Shown: positions 1 through 11,789 of the stretch, one piece after another
Layout: each line of letters starts with the position of its first letter
Numbering within the stretch: position 1 is the first letter of the stretch
Assembly: GCF_000004195.4 (NCBI RefSeq)
Contig: NC_030679.2
Location: 34,957,712 to 35,021,711, forward strand
Length of the DNA: 64,000 bases
Source: Xenopus tropicalis
Lineage: Eukaryota > Chordata > Amphibia > Anura > Pipidae
Direction: 5' to 3'
Translations under genes and position numbers: made by a program
Notes under the pieces: model-generated
What the model was told of the DNA's origin: nothing
Seen by the model: only the letters and a program-made list of their open reading frames with translations
The model's database searches: none

Positions 1-252
1 CTTATGTGGTGCAAGGTTTAGAGTGAGAATCAATTGCATTTAGTTTTCCAGATTCAGTACAATAATATTTAATTATCATTTCATCAACCGCTTATTTCTA
101 AATAGTTCTAGGCAGTTCATACTATTCCATATCTTTGGTTACTAACTACAGTTATTATATACAGTTTAATATTTACATAGTAGAGAGACTTCAGTAACAA
201 TTAAAGAACAAGGAAAGCCTATTCACCAGGGTTAGGAAAACGTTAGGCACCC
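1..252. other. No gene or recognisable repeat
   Basis: AT-rich sequence without a long open frame, terminal inverted repeats or simple repeats that I can see. Confidence 0.5.
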
Positions 253-255
253 CTA

Positions 256-691
256 GGGGCTGATTTACTAACCCACGAATTCGAATCCGAATTGGAAAAA
301 TTCCGATTGGAAAACGAACATTTTGCGACTTTTTCGTATTTTTTGCGATTTTTTCGGCGCCTTTACGACTTTTCGGAAATTATCGCGACTTTTTCGTTAC
401 CAATACGATTTGCGCGAAAAAACGCGAGTTTTTCGTAGCCATTCCGAAAGTTGCGATTTTTTCGTAGCGTTAAAACTTAAAAGGCGCGACGTTTTGCCCA
501 AGTTTTAACACTACGAAAAAAATCGCAACTTTTTGCGGAATGGCTACGAAAAACTCGCGTTTTTCCGCAAAAATCGTATTGGTAACGAAAAAGTCGCGAT
601 AATTTTCTGAAAAAATCGCAAAATACCGATCATTACGAAAAAAACGCAATCGGACGCATTCGGCCCGTTCGTGAGTAAGTAAATGGGCCCC
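256..691. mobile_element. Harbinger-type MITE, copy A
   Basis: The ends are inverted repeats (GGGGCTGATTTACTAA on the left, its near complement ending GGGCCCC on the right) flanked by the 3-bp duplication CTA at 253-255 and 692-694. A 3-bp duplication is the PIF/Harbinger signature. The interior is a large imperfect palindrome made of short CGAAAAA/TCGCGA modules and has no transposase. Related copies lie at 11790, 19649 and 38334. Confidence 0.8.
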
Positions 692-734
692 CTAGTGAAT
701 AGAATCCTTACGGTTTTTCTAACAGAACTGGTGC

Positions 735-803
735 TAGCGAATCTGTCCCATTTTGCTTTGCTGAAAAATTTGCAAAACGGGCGAAAGATTTTGCTCATCA
801 CTA
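735..803. mobile_element. Short hAT-type MITE remnant
   Basis: The left end reads TAGCGAATCTGTCCC and the right end GCTCATCACTA, matching the family whose full ends are TAGTGATGAGCGAAT. The interior is almost wholly deleted. Flanking octamers match at only 5 of 8 positions, so the copy is old. Confidence 0.6.
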
Positions 804-1566
804 GATGATGCACCTGTTGGGGAAACATTGCACCGTGCAAGGGAAGATTGAATCGCAGTGCCACAAAGCCTTATTACCTTGTTTTCACAGTTGTCCCTCA
901 GTTCACAATTTTAGGTCTTTGCACAACTGTACATGCTCAAGTCTAATGGGGAAGCCAGGTAAGCAAGGTAAGATGGCAATGTGGCCCCGCAATTCAAATT
1001 TCCTGGCCCTGCAAAGTTTTTTCCTAACAGGAGCACCAGTCTGGGGAATAAACCTGTACATTGTGAAGAGTCTAACATTTTGACAACCATAAGTGAATAG
1101 GACTTTCCTTGCCGTTAAGGGCTATGTTTCTGCAGCAATGGGGAAATACAACCAAAGGCGAAAAATGGAGCAATGCACACAAAAACAGAAATAAAGCAAA
1201 AGTTTGTAAACAGTTTGAGCCCTGTTTATTACATATTTAGTTAGTTACATAGCATAATGTTTTGTTGTATTTAATTGCATGATATTTTATATTGCTGATA
1301 TAATTTTGTTCACAATTCCAATTATGTTTTCTGTTTCATGCAATTATTGCATCTCTGCAATGTCCATTAACTGCCAAAGTCTGTGATTTTATGTCAACGT
1401 TTTGTTGTTGTTACCTTGAATTTGGCTAAAACAGTGCCTATAGTGAGCCAGAGCTAAGCTCCTGACACTAATTTGGGTTTTAATGAATAGAAACTTAATG
1501 AAAAGGAACTTCCAGAGAGATACACACCTTGCATATGTATATATAAGACTTATCCAGAGCTACAGT
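804..1566. other. No gene seen
   Basis: AT-rich non-coding sequence. The open frame near the left side has no family resemblance and uses MITE sequence for its first codons. Confidence 0.4.
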
Positions 1567-1817
1567 AGGGTTGCAACCTTTAGGTGGCTGTAACTTCAGA
1601 TGGGGGACTGGAATGTAATGTCACTGGGTGGGGACATGATGTTATGGGGGCGGACTGGTGACATCACATGGGGAGGGCTATGATGTGACAATTGGCCAAT
1701 TGCCTTGTCAATTTTGTAGAGTCTTCCCTAATTTTCCAAATTGGGAAAACCAGGCAGGTGGTTTTGACCCAGACAGCCCTTCTGAAAATCGGGCTGTCTG
1801 GGTCAAAACCAGGTGCA
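1567..1817. mobile_element. Composite MITE with a perfect 20-bp hairpin
   Basis: It begins AGGGTTGCAACCT, like DNA-transposon ends common in vertebrates. It ends in a hairpin with perfect 20-bp arms at 1760-1779 and 1791-1810 around an 11-nt loop. The second half repeats the GGTTTTGACCC module of the same family, so the copy may be rearranged. Outer boundaries are uncertain. Confidence 0.45.
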
Positions 1818-2688
1818 TTTATATATTTTACCCTAACAGCCAGTCATAGATTTAAATTAGAGACTGCAATATATTAGGAGAGGGTCTAAAAGGAATGGCA
1901 AGAAACCTGTAAAAGAAAACTAAGAAACCTGGAAAGAAACAGAAAAGAAAGGCAAATAATTCAAAAACTTTATAAAATCAAATAAAAGACCAATTAAAAA
2001 TGAGCTAAGAATAGGGCATTCTATAACATACTAGAAGTTAATGTACAGGTGAACTTAAAAAAAAAATTGTTGCTTTTGGTGCCTAAAGCTTAAACTGAAT
2101 TCTATATAGATGTGCCCAAATAACCTGCTGCCTCCTTCTTTAGAACAACTACCAAACCAACCAACCAATCAACCAACCCTTGTGGCAAGGTGCACTGGGC
2201 ATTGCAAACATTGGGGGCTTCTTTGTCCAAGATTGAGCTTCAACTTGTGCCTAAAGACAAAAAGTTACATAAATATTTACCTAGTAGGGAAATCAGGGGT
2301 AAATTATTTTATGACTTGAGGTAACTGTAAATTGGAATTTCTAGAACAGTTCTATACATTGCTGACACTTGTTTTCTATGTAAAAAGGCCTAAAAGTTTT
2401 TTTATTTGTCGTTATGGGTAATTGCATTTTGTGACGTAGAGCATATGTTAGTAAATAACTCATTGATGGTATGTTGAAATTCAAAACATCATTTTTTTGT
2501 ATATATTACCAATATACTGTAGATGTAATATACTGTATCTAAATTCAGCAGAAAGACAGATTTCATTTAGACAAAAAAGGTTAAACTCAACATATTTATG
2601 TTTTTTAACCTAAATGACTATGTTACTTGTCTTTCCATGTACCAAAGTAAACATTTAATGTTAAGCTGAATGAATTTAATATTCTTAT
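1818..2688. other. No gene seen
   Basis: AT-rich sequence with a short ACCAACCAA run near 2150. There is no supported coding frame. Confidence 0.4.
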
Positions 2689-2696
2689 GCTATAAA

Positions 2697-3182
2697 TAGT
2701 GATGAGCGAATCTGTTCCGTTTCGCTTCGCCGGAAAATTCGCGAATCTTTAAAAAGATCCGCGAAAAGGCGAAAAATTCGCGAAACAGCGAAAATGTCGT
2801 GCGACAAAAAAAATGTGTCGCCTGCGGCTATTATTTTGTCGCGCGGCTATTGTTTCGTCGGCCGCGGCTATTATTTTGACGCGCGATTATTGTTTCGTCG
2901 CACGCGGCTATTATTTTGTCGCGCGGCTATTGTTTCATCGCACGCGGCTATTATTTTGTCGCGCGGCTATTATTTCGTCGAACGCGGCTATTATTTTGTC
3001 GCACGCGGCTATTATTTTGTCGCCCGCGACAATTCTTTTTTGACGCCGGCGACAATTTTTGGCCGTGCGGCGAATTTTTCCGCAGCGAATTTTTTCATCT
3101 GTTTCGCGAAACAATCCGCCAATGGCGAAACACGGAAATTTGCCGCGAATCCATGCCTGGCGAAACATTTCGCCCATCACTA
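2697..3182. mobile_element. hAT MITE with internal tandem repeats
   Basis: The ends TAGTGATGAGCGAAT and CGCCCATCACTA are inverted repeats, flanked by a perfect 8-bp duplication GCTATAAA (2689-2696 and 3183-3190), the hAT hallmark. The interior (about 2820-3035) is a tandem series of roughly 20-22-bp units around CGCGGCTATTATTTTGTCG. The apparent 129-codon frame here only translates those repeats. Confidence 0.88.
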
Positions 3183-3543
3183 GCTATAAAATAAGATTTC
3201 ATGCAAGACAATAAAAGTACTGCAAAACAAATGACTGTAGAGCTCTGCAGAATCTATAGACCTTGATATGTGCTACTGTGTATCAATAGACATTTTATCC
3301 AGAAATGAGAACTTTACAGCGTACTGACAATGTGTTTGAAATAGTCTAAATTGAATGACCCTCTGTAAACTGCTATACTAGGGGAAGATGTACTACATTT
3401 TGTGTAGAGAAATCCTTGAGAATTCCTGGCAGTTAAAATTTTAGCACATTAGCAAAACAATATCAGGAAAATAACAAACTGGCTTGTTAATCAGATAAAT
3501 GTGTAAATTAAACAGTATAGTTTTTACTGCTATGTGCTGTCGA

Positions 3544-3653
3544 CAGTGGCGGGGGGCTGCTTCCTCTGAAAATTTGTGCACCCACTGCAGGCGTGGGGGT
3601 AGGATTCAGTGTGCACCAGGCCCCTCCAGAGATGGAGTTCAATTACACCACTG
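3544..3653. mobile_element. Small hAT-type MITE
   Basis: It runs from CAGTGGCGG to a right end ACACCACTG. Flanking octamers GCTGTCGA and GCTGTCAC agree at six positions, consistent with an aged hAT duplication. The element is only 110 bp and non-coding. Confidence 0.6.
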
Positions 3654-3661
3654 GCTGTCAC

Positions 3662-6170
3662 CACTTTTACTAGTAATCCTCCTCTGAACTGTTAATCCCC
3701 TATGAAATTGCATGTGAATGAAACCAATAATTTCAGAGCAGACACCAAATAGTTAAATATAAAATATGTATTATGGTGAGCTATAGTAAACTGGACCTTA
3801 GATAGACTGAAGATCTATAATTGACACAGGGGTACTGAAAAGCCCATTTACACTCTGTAAATTTTACCCATGGACAATGATGTATATACAGAGTATGGAT
3901 ATCTTCCTTATGCCATTTTTTAGTAAGTGCAGATCACTTCTTCAATGCTATAATTACTATATTATGTGGTTATGTGGTTATTCTACCACAAATTTCTTGG
4001 GCCCGCTGGTACCTTAAAGCAGCCCTGCTTTCCACCACTAATATCAACCTCTGAACTAAAAAAAACCCAAGCACCACTTTTTATGGGTGGAAAAGAGGAC
4101 AGCCAAGTTTATTAACCATAAGTTAACCCTCATATAACATTTTTACTAACATAATAAACTTAATAATAAACCAACTGGATCTCCACCACTAGCTGGTGAA
4201 GGCTGCTTTTCTGGAGATCCCCTGTTCCCTATGATATCTGAAACCCCGAGGCTAGCCTGTTTTTATTTAACCCCTCTCCTTTAAACTAAAATCCGGAACC
4301 GCTAGCCTTAGACCTAAACAATTTCTGCCCTCGGCTGCAACTATTAACCACACTGCCTGTTTCAACACCTCAGATAGGGGAGAAAGCATGGACTTCAAAG
4401 GTAGAATGATGACTGACTTCTTCTGTTCTGTACACTTCACTCTCTTCTTATTTTTCCCAACTAATCACCAGTACCCTTCCTAGCCCTGTCATGGCCCTGT
4501 TCCATTCACGTCCTTATGGGGCCCCCGGGGGCCCCCATTTAATCTGCTCTTCTACATTTTTGGTACAGAAAGGATTTGCCCTTTGAAATCCTGTGTTTAA
4601 ATTACAACATTGCATTTTCTTTTTAAACATGTATTAACACCTGTCATATAGCTCCTTGAATAAGTCTCTTTCAAGAATGACCAGAGATTGCTGCCTTGAC
4701 TTGAGTGAGGCACTTTAAATCTGTTACGAAAAGAGCAATAATACATAAGTAAAAAAGGAGCTATATGTGTTATTGCTGCTGTAAAATGTCTTGTAGAAAA
4801 ATATAAGCTTTACCGACCATTTGTATGGTTAAAGATCAAGATTTCAAAGCATAAAACTGCTATTAGCGGAAAAGTGAGAGTTTCACTGGCGTCCTTTTAT
4901 TTCACTGATATGTAGCACATTGATGGTTACGGTAGTTCCATTTTCAAACACAATTCGCTGCCACTCAAAAAAACTGGTAATATGCAGAAAAAAAGATTGA
5001 TGAAAAAAGATTGAGAGTTGAAATTGCATCTATGCCACATTTCCTTCATAAGATTATATAAACATTTTCTGCACCTTCACAACACATTGCACTGACTATA
5101 TGTCCTCTGAGATGCTCAATCATGCTGCAAAAGAGCACTTTTTCCCTTTAAAATTATAGCATGCTACAGTTACAACAATGTGTTCTCTCCGAATTGCTGG
5201 TTCTAATGTCACGGGGCTGAATTGTCATAGATCAAACTGGAGAATCCAGAAGGATTCCCAGCAGTCCAATCCATTATATAATTTATCAATACTTTCCTGA
5301 GTGTCAGGAAAATTGTAATGAATTGACACATTTATCAAGCTGATACCTGTGTCAATTCGGCAGAATGCATTCGACTGCTTTAGGAGGTGAAACACCATTG
5401 TGCTGTATTTCATGGTCTCACCCATCTGAACCCTTGCTCCTTGGTGTGTATTACATGCAGGAAGAAAGGAGTAAGACAATTGCTTTGTGTGTTGAAATGA
5501 ATTTTAAATGCATAGAAAATTAATTGTTAAACAGTAATTCATTCCTGTCCTTTTTAACAGTGGAATGTGTTGGTGCAAAAGGTAGTAATTCATAAATCAG
5601 CCTTCAAAATGAAATCATAGCAATACTCAGCCCAATATTTGATGTACTGATATGAATTAGCAAAAACAAAACATCATCATATTTTTTGAATGGTGCTCCT
5701 ACATGAAGCAGAGCTTTAGGGAAAGGAGCTTTGACTAGGTTAGGAAGGGATCACCCGCAATGCACAAAAATTTGCTTTTCTAGGGATGCCACTGGGTAGG
5801 AATGTTTGCTGGGAGTTGGGGTAAATCACCTGCATAAAAAGCACAAGGGTGCTGATGCTAGTTATTGGCATAGGGGCCTGGAAGATGTGTGTTCTATTTG
5901 GTTGCCTGCCTTTATTTGTTTACCTATTGCAATGGCAGGTTGGTGGCATAGTGTAGTGCCGCTAGCACTGCCAAAAGAGGTGTTTACTCTATATACTATA
6001 GAATGTGGCATTTCACCTAGTTTGTATATTTTAAAATAATCTTTGTGCTGTTTTTTTGCAATAAAACTGTGGCCCATTTAACATCCAAACATGGTTCTCC
6101 TAGCTCTTGCCTCTTGGGTGATGCTGCTCAGGGTCATGTAAAAGAGGTGTTTGCCATCATATAGAGTTAG
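3662..6170. other. 2.5 kb without a supported gene
   Basis: Unique-looking AT-rich DNA. A GC palindrome (GGGGCCCCCGGGGGCCCC) sits near 4518-4536. Open frames at 5225-5479 (minus) and 5806-6077 (both strands) have no recognisable domain and look like chance frames. Confidence 0.4.
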
Positions 6171-6178
6171 GGGATAAT

Positions 6179-6436
6179 TAGTGATGAGTGAATTTTTTCA
6201 CCAGGCATGGATTTGCAGTGAATTTCCATGAAAATTTGCTGTGGAAAAAGTTGCGGTCATGTCAAAATTGGGTGCGGTCACATCAAAAAGACGTGGGCAA
6301 AAAAAAAAACACGGGTGACCCAAAAAATCACACGATGAATGCGTTTTGCAAATTTTTCGCCATTTCACAAATTTTCTTGACGTTTCGTGAATTTTATGGA
6401 GAAGCAAAATGGGACAGATTAATTCGCTCATCACTA
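6179..6436. mobile_element. hAT MITE (TAGTGATG family)
   Basis: Ends are TAGTGATGAGTGAAT and CGCTCATCACTA. Flanking octamers GGGATAAT and AGGATAAT differ at one position. The interior contains the ACCAGGCATGGATTTGC segment shared with other copies. Non-coding. Confidence 0.82.
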
Positions 6437-6714
6437 AGGATAATTCATTGGGCACAGAGTGGGCCTGCTCCTTGATGCTGCCCTAGTCAAATCTATAATG
6501 AAGTTCAACACCCTGTTGAGCAAGGTTAATACTTGTAATTCTACTTTCCAAATTCAATATCACTGCCTAAAATCTCACTACATTCCTCAAAGTATTAGTT
6601 GAAATATTCCCATGTTGCCCAGTCACTGCCCTGGTCCAGCAACCCACACTTTCCAGCATGTTATAAGGACTGATTACAATGAGAACACTTGATGGTTATG
6701 GAAAGGGTTGGGAC

Positions 6715-6940
6715 CAGTGGCAAAATTACAGAGGAAGCAGACCCCACATGGGGGGGCCGGGTCTGTTTTCTATATAGGATGCCCATGGGTGACCTGCAGC
6801 ACACAAAATCATCTGATTCGCTTAATTATTTTTTGCATGTGACTGCCAATTCCACGCACCCCGTGGGTTACCCACTATTTCAGCTAGGGGGTGGGGGCCA
6901 GGGGAAACATTTTTGCTGGGGGACATGGTCCCCATAGTTA
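6715..6940. mobile_element. Partial hAT-type MITE, G-rich
   Basis: The segment starts CAGTGGCAAAATTACAGAGG and carries a GGGGGCC-rich stretch, resembling the short CAGTGG element at 3544 and other hAT MITEs. The right end is not resolved. Confidence 0.4.
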
Positions 6941-7720
6941 CTTGATTATTTGAGATATCTTATTGATATGAATTGCTTATCTTATCTATATTTTTGCTTA
7001 ATTCTTTAAATTTATTAATAATTCTGGTTAAAGATAGGGGCCTCTTTTACAAAGGCCCTGGATGTTTATGCTAGAGCAGTAAGCACTTGGGTTCAGGCCT
7101 TGCTACAATCTACTATTATATACTGTAGTAATATGACTGAATGCTTGTATTGCACATAATGATAAATAATAAAATAAAAATGCTGTATATATTATATCCT
7201 GTATTCAAAAGCACAAAGCAGTTTATATTTTCATATATTTATATATTTAACAGTTTATCTCTTGTAATAAAGTGGCCTTGAACATGGAATAATTAATCAC
7301 AGACCCAGTCCTTAAATACAGACCTGAGGGGCAAGGTAATTGCTGCAGCAGAAGTACTCGTCTTAGCCTTTAAGAATGATTCCATTCTTGGAAGAAGGTC
7401 TTCTCCCACTACACAGGTAGCAGTATGGGAAAGGTACTGATCATCTGTGATTGTACTCATTTTTTTTTTTTGTCAAGCTAGATTTGGGAAAGCCACCCAA
7501 CTGTAGTTAGGCTGCCAACTGTGTTCAGCCAGCACTCTGGCGCAAGGGTTTATTTTCTTGTTTCAATTTTTGTGCTTGTTACCAAAGGCTTTGTAATAGG
7601 CTAAACTGCAGGCACTTGTCTTTAGGAGATCAACCTCTGATAAAAAAAACCTCTGTGGTAAAAGGCCCTATGACACCGAGCCAGATGCCCCTGTAGGCCC
7701 AGGTGACATCTCTGTAACAG
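6941..7720. other. No gene seen
   Basis: AT-rich non-coding sequence with a short T run near 7460. Confidence 0.4.
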
Positions 7721-7888
7721 TAAAACAGTACCTTGTAATTGATGGTACTTGATGGTAACTAAGCTGCTTGAATCCATATTGATGGCAAAACTATTCCTAT
7801 TGGGTTTATTTAATGTTTAAATTATTTTTAGCAGACTTAAGTTATGGAGATTCAGATTATGGAAAGACCCTTTATCCCAAAATAGCCA
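7721..7888 (+). mobile_element. Internal fragment of the CAGGTATGGGATCC MITE
   Basis: It shares the ordered blocks AAAACAGTACCTTGTAA, CCTATTGGGTTTA, GACTTAAG.TATGGAGAT and GGAAAGACCC with the complete copy at 40793-41115. Both terminal repeats are missing or too diverged to see. Confidence 0.65.
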
Positions 7889-8317
7889 AGTCTTAAACAA
7901 TCTGATAATAAATCCTATACCCGTGTTACATATTTAGTGCTGGTTATTTATAATGTAGAGTTACATGCAGGACTAAGGTAATACTCTTTCTGTTATTAGT
8001 TTTTTTGTGAGTGGATTGTTTAATTAGTGTTTTTTTGTCTGAAAGAATTAATAATAATGAGAAGAAAGTGTATACAGAGCATATTGTTTTATCAGTTATT
8101 TTCTTAAGAACATGCATGGGGCTCACATATTATAGGCCCCATAGAGCTGATGTGACAGGTCCAGACTGGGCCTTGGCATACTATTTACACAGAGGCCCAT
8201 ATAGCCCCCACATTCCCACTAAATAGTGACTGTTTATGGCATCTTACAGCAGCCCCTCTGGCAATTGCCAGAATCCAAAATTTGCAGAATTTGCTGCAAC
8301 CCAGTTGGGCCCAGTTC
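7889..8317. other. No gene seen; possible hAT scraps
   Basis: GGTCCAGACTGGGCC near 8158 resembles the GGTCGGACTGG ends of hAT MITEs further right. No coding frame is supported. Confidence 0.35.
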
Positions 8318-8320
8318 TTA

Positions 8321-8616
8321 GGTTGAGGGCACACAGAGAGTTTGATCTGCTTTTCCCAGCTCTGTGTTTTTCCTTTAGTCTGCAAGAAGTGGATCCACTT
8401 CCCATGCTCCATGTTCCTGCACTGAAACCCACAATATACACCTGAGTGCAGGTCGGCATGAAAAACTCAAAAGCAGGGGTTTCAGGCCAACCTACACTTT
8501 GGATAGTGTAGTTTTCAGTGCAGGCACATGGAGCAGCATAGGAAAGCTGATCCACTTCTCTCTGCCTGAAGGAAAAACACAGGACTGAGAGAAGTAAGCT
8601 CTATGTGCCTAGGCCC
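8321..8616. mobile_element. Harbinger-type palindromic MITE
   Basis: The left end GGTTGAGGGCACACAGAG and right end CTCTATGTGCCTAGGCCC are inverted repeats flanked by TTA (8318-8320 and 8617-8619). The internal arms are also complementary (CTGTGTTTTTCCTT against AGGAAAAACACAG). The overlapping open frames on both strands come from this palindrome and are not genes. Confidence 0.7.
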
Positions 8617-8619
8617 TTA

Positions 8620-9619
8620 GATTTCTCAGGCAAACTGACAATGTTATAGATATTTCTAAGCCCTGTGTTTGGCCTAGGCATTCCCACTGGGGCTAAATAA
8701 ACATGTAAGTTAATAAGATATCTTGTCCTGCAACAAATCCTTATTATACAAAGTGCGATGTTTAGCAGAACTACTGCTTCTATGGTTTGATTAAAGGAAC
8801 ACTTCATGGCATCATACAGTATATCTAAATGACAGGGTTGAGTCCAATAATATGCACAATTTTTCTTCCAATTTCACCTTATTGAAATTCCATTCCATCG
8901 TAGGGAGTGGATTTAGGAACCATTTTCTGTCTTTCCTAGATTACATTAAACATAAATTAGCTTTTAATTGCTATGCATTTTACCCACTGACATTTAAACT
9001 TTTGTATAAATTAACACTAACAATGACTAATAGAGCTGAGTTTCTGCGTGTATCTTATCTTATCGTTCTTTTTTTTCACCTTTCCTCACGCCAGGTTTTG
9101 TTCCATATTACTTTCTAAAATGCTCTTTTTAGTATGCCCTCAAAAAAAGTCAACAAGTGTTTTATCTTTTATAATGTAAATGCTTTAACTTAGCCAATGA
9201 ATAAAAACCATCTTTGCTTCTTGTTTGAACTTGCATGTTCCTCACTGGCGAACCCCTAGTGGTCATAAACACAAATTCCACACAAAAACAGCACCAATTT
9301 AAATTTCCATTAAGCCACCATTATTGACAATCAAGGGCACAGCGTCTGTACATAAATGTTTCAGGCACCAAATGGCCTTTTAATAAGCTGATAAAGGATC
9401 TTTGGTGGTGTTATAGAAATGAAAATAGGTGCTGTTCTAGTATGGAGTTCAAATTATAAATAAATGCCACACCAATGTTTTAGCTTCTTTTTGAGGCCTT
9501 TTCAGATCCTGAAAAAAGGCTACAAAGTGCGACATAATCACATTGGAAATAATAGGCAGGCACTTGTCCAGAACACTGAGAAGTAGTAGACTTGAAAAGT
9601 AGTATGCATCTTGTCCTTG
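8620..9619. other. No gene seen
   Basis: AT-rich DNA. TTAAAGGAACA near 8792 resembles the left end of a T2-type MITE, but no matching right end was found. Confidence 0.35.
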
Positions 9620-9784
9620 CAAAACTGCATGAAAAATTTGCCATTGCATGGCAAAAAGGTTGTTGTTGCGTCAAAAAAAGATGTGTGTATCAAAAAAGTC
9701 ATGGGGTAGCCACATTTCACAATTTTTTGCCCCATTTTGCAAATTTTCCCACAAAGCGAAATGGGACAAATTCGCTCATCACTA
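9620..9784. mobile_element. hAT MITE remnant (TAGTGATG family)
   Basis: The right end is well preserved (AAATTCGCTCATCACTA) with the AAGCGAAATGGGACA block before it. The left end is lost. Confidence 0.6.
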
Positions 9785-9931
9785 TGGAACAGTTTTTTAG
9801 TGTAAAATATCCCTAAAGATTTAAGTTGCTAGTTTTGCATGTTTCATTTCTCCTACTGGCACTTAATCATAGGCAGTTGCTCCAAGGTGACGATTGCTCC
9901 AGGGTTTCACAGTATCAATAGGTACACTTAT

Positions 9932-10113
9932 GGGTATATTTATCATGCTATGTAAAAAAATGGAGAGAAACATTACTGGTGATGTTGCTCATAGCAGCCA
10001 ATCAGATGCTTTGGTTTTCTAACTGTTGAAATCTAGCTGCTGATTGTTTGCCCTGGTCAACATCACCGGTAATGCTTCACTCCACTTTTTACACAGCATG
10101 ATAAATATACCCC
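9932..10113. mobile_element. Palindromic MITE, copy 1 of a tandem pair
   Basis: The ends are GGGTATATTTATCATGC and GCATGATAAATATACCC, with further complementarity inward (AAACATTACTGGTGATGTTG against CAACATCACCGGTAATG). It carries CATAGCAGCCAATCAGATGC. No coding capacity. Confidence 0.7.
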
Positions 10114-10114
10114 C

Positions 10115-10276
10115 AAAAAAGTGGAGTAAAACATTACTGGTGATGTTGCTCATAGCAGCCAATCAGATGCTTTGCTTTGGTTTTCTAACTGTTGAAATCT
10201 AATTGCTGATTGGTTGCCCTGGTCAACATCGCCGGTAATGCTTCACTCCACTTTTTACACAGCATGATAAATATAT
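10115..10276. mobile_element. Palindromic MITE, copy 2 (left-truncated)
   Basis: It repeats most of the preceding element in the same orientation, starting inside the left terminal repeat (AAAAAGTGGAGTAAAACA) and ending GCATGATAAATATA. The two copies share the right end of copy 1 as a junction. Confidence 0.7.
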
Positions 10277-11487
10277 AAGTAGAAGAGGCAAGATGAACAC
10301 TGGGACTAAAAGCAAGTAAACACATGTTCAAGGAGTGTGTTTGGACAATAGTACCTTAAATAAATGCAAAATAAGTGCAACATTTATATATATTTTGCCC
10401 CATTTACATTTGCAGTTGTAAATGAGTGTGCATGTGCAGGTAGATAACTGAGAGCTAAGTGCAAAAGGAGTGTGTTTTGTTCTGGTTATTGTGAAAAAGA
10501 ATGACAATGTCATGGTGAAAACAAAAAAATTCTTGCATCATTTGCTTGTCTTTAATATCTGTTTATTCCCTTTTTTTCCTGTTCACTGTTTATGAGAAAA
10601 ATATTGTGTGTGCAGATGAATTACAAGGTAAACTCCCCTCCGCTAGGATGCTTCTAATGTGAAAATCGCTTCACGTAAGACCTTCATCCATTGTTGATAA
10701 TGAAATAGCGCTTGGTCTGTCTTGAGGTAGGCTTGCTGTTAGTTGGACAGTAAAATGGCAGCTCTTTCATTTATCCCTCTCTAGTAGGCAGTGTGCCTGT
10801 CAATCAGTCCACACAGGCAACGGGGGGTTCCTCCACAAAAGTAACAAGCAGAAAGAACAACACCATGTCCTGCAAAATACGTGATCAGCTTTAAAATAGG
10901 GAGATGGTGGAATACTTTCAGACAGCAATGAACAAACAAAAACACAATAAATACAAGCTATAGACCAACACATAGGGATTGCTGGCAACAGTATGTGCTA
11001 TTGGCCTTACACAGCAGAATGTAAATCAATATCTTGTACAGATTCAATCTAATCAATCAAAGGAGTCAGCTGAGCTACATAGAATTAACACTTTAGCTAT
11101 TGTGGTACTATGAAGCAAGGACTCTGACTGTATGTTATGGGGAATCTGACTGGCACTGTGTTTATACCTATATTTCCCCAATCCTGCTACTGGGCACCCT
11201 TCCCTCTCTTTTCTGGGTAGTTTAGCAATATGTTATAACAGCATCCTCAAAGAATATTCATGCTCCTAGGTTTGTTTTCTTATTGGAGTTTACCTAAATG
11301 AAACGCAGAGAGTGGAGTTAAACATTTTGGCCATTCCCACTTTGTAGCCACCTCCCAAAAATACCAGCCCAGTTAACAAAAATATCATATCTTTACAGCA
11401 TTCCCTGCAAATAACACCATAAGCAGTCAAGTCTGCATTCAGTCATATAACTGATCCCCTAGCTACTGTGATCTCATTCATGTGAAG
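10277..11487. other. No gene seen; possible regulatory sequence
   Basis: Unique-looking DNA. CTGTCAATCA at 10797-10806 is the complement of TGATTGACAG, the classical Pbx-Meis/Prep site. The block at about 10640-10830 has no recognisable repeat. Confidence 0.35.
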
Positions 11488-11565
11488 TACAGGTATGGAA
11501 TCTGTTATCCAGAATGCTCAGTACCTGGGTTCTTTGGGATAAGGGATCTTTCTGTAGATCTCCAT

Positions 11566-11776
11566 TAGTGATGGGCGAAATAATTTGGCAGGCATGTATT
11601 CACAGCAAATTTCTGTGTTTCACCATTGGTGGATTTGGTCAAAATTGACAAAATTTGTCACTGAAAAATTCACATGCAACAAATAATTGTCGCCCATGTC
11701 AAAAACAATTTAATGCGCGTGTTAAAAAAATGATGTGCGTCAAAAAAGCGAAACGGGGCAGATTGGCTCATCTCTA
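11566..11776. mobile_element. hAT MITE nested in an older MITE
   Basis: Ends TAGTGATGGGCGAA and GGCTCATCTCTA, flanked by a perfect duplication ATCTCCAT (11558-11565 and 11777-11784). It sits inside the CAGG-ended MITE. Confidence 0.88.
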
Positions 11777-11789
11777 ATCTCCATACTAA

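Noticed and set aside
2794..3194. Long plus-strand frames with repeated tyrosine/phenylalanine motifs
   Set aside because: They translate the tandem units inside a hAT MITE with clear ends and an 8-bp duplication. Every frame looks repetitive, so there is no evidence for a protein.
4515..4538. GC palindrome GGGGCCCCCGGGGGCCCC
   Set aside because: Isolated, short and without flanking duplication; may be part of a worn repeat. Not enough to call a feature.
8185..8555. Overlapping frames of 69-103 codons
   Set aside because: They lie in a palindromic MITE; both strands are open because the sequence is self-complementary.
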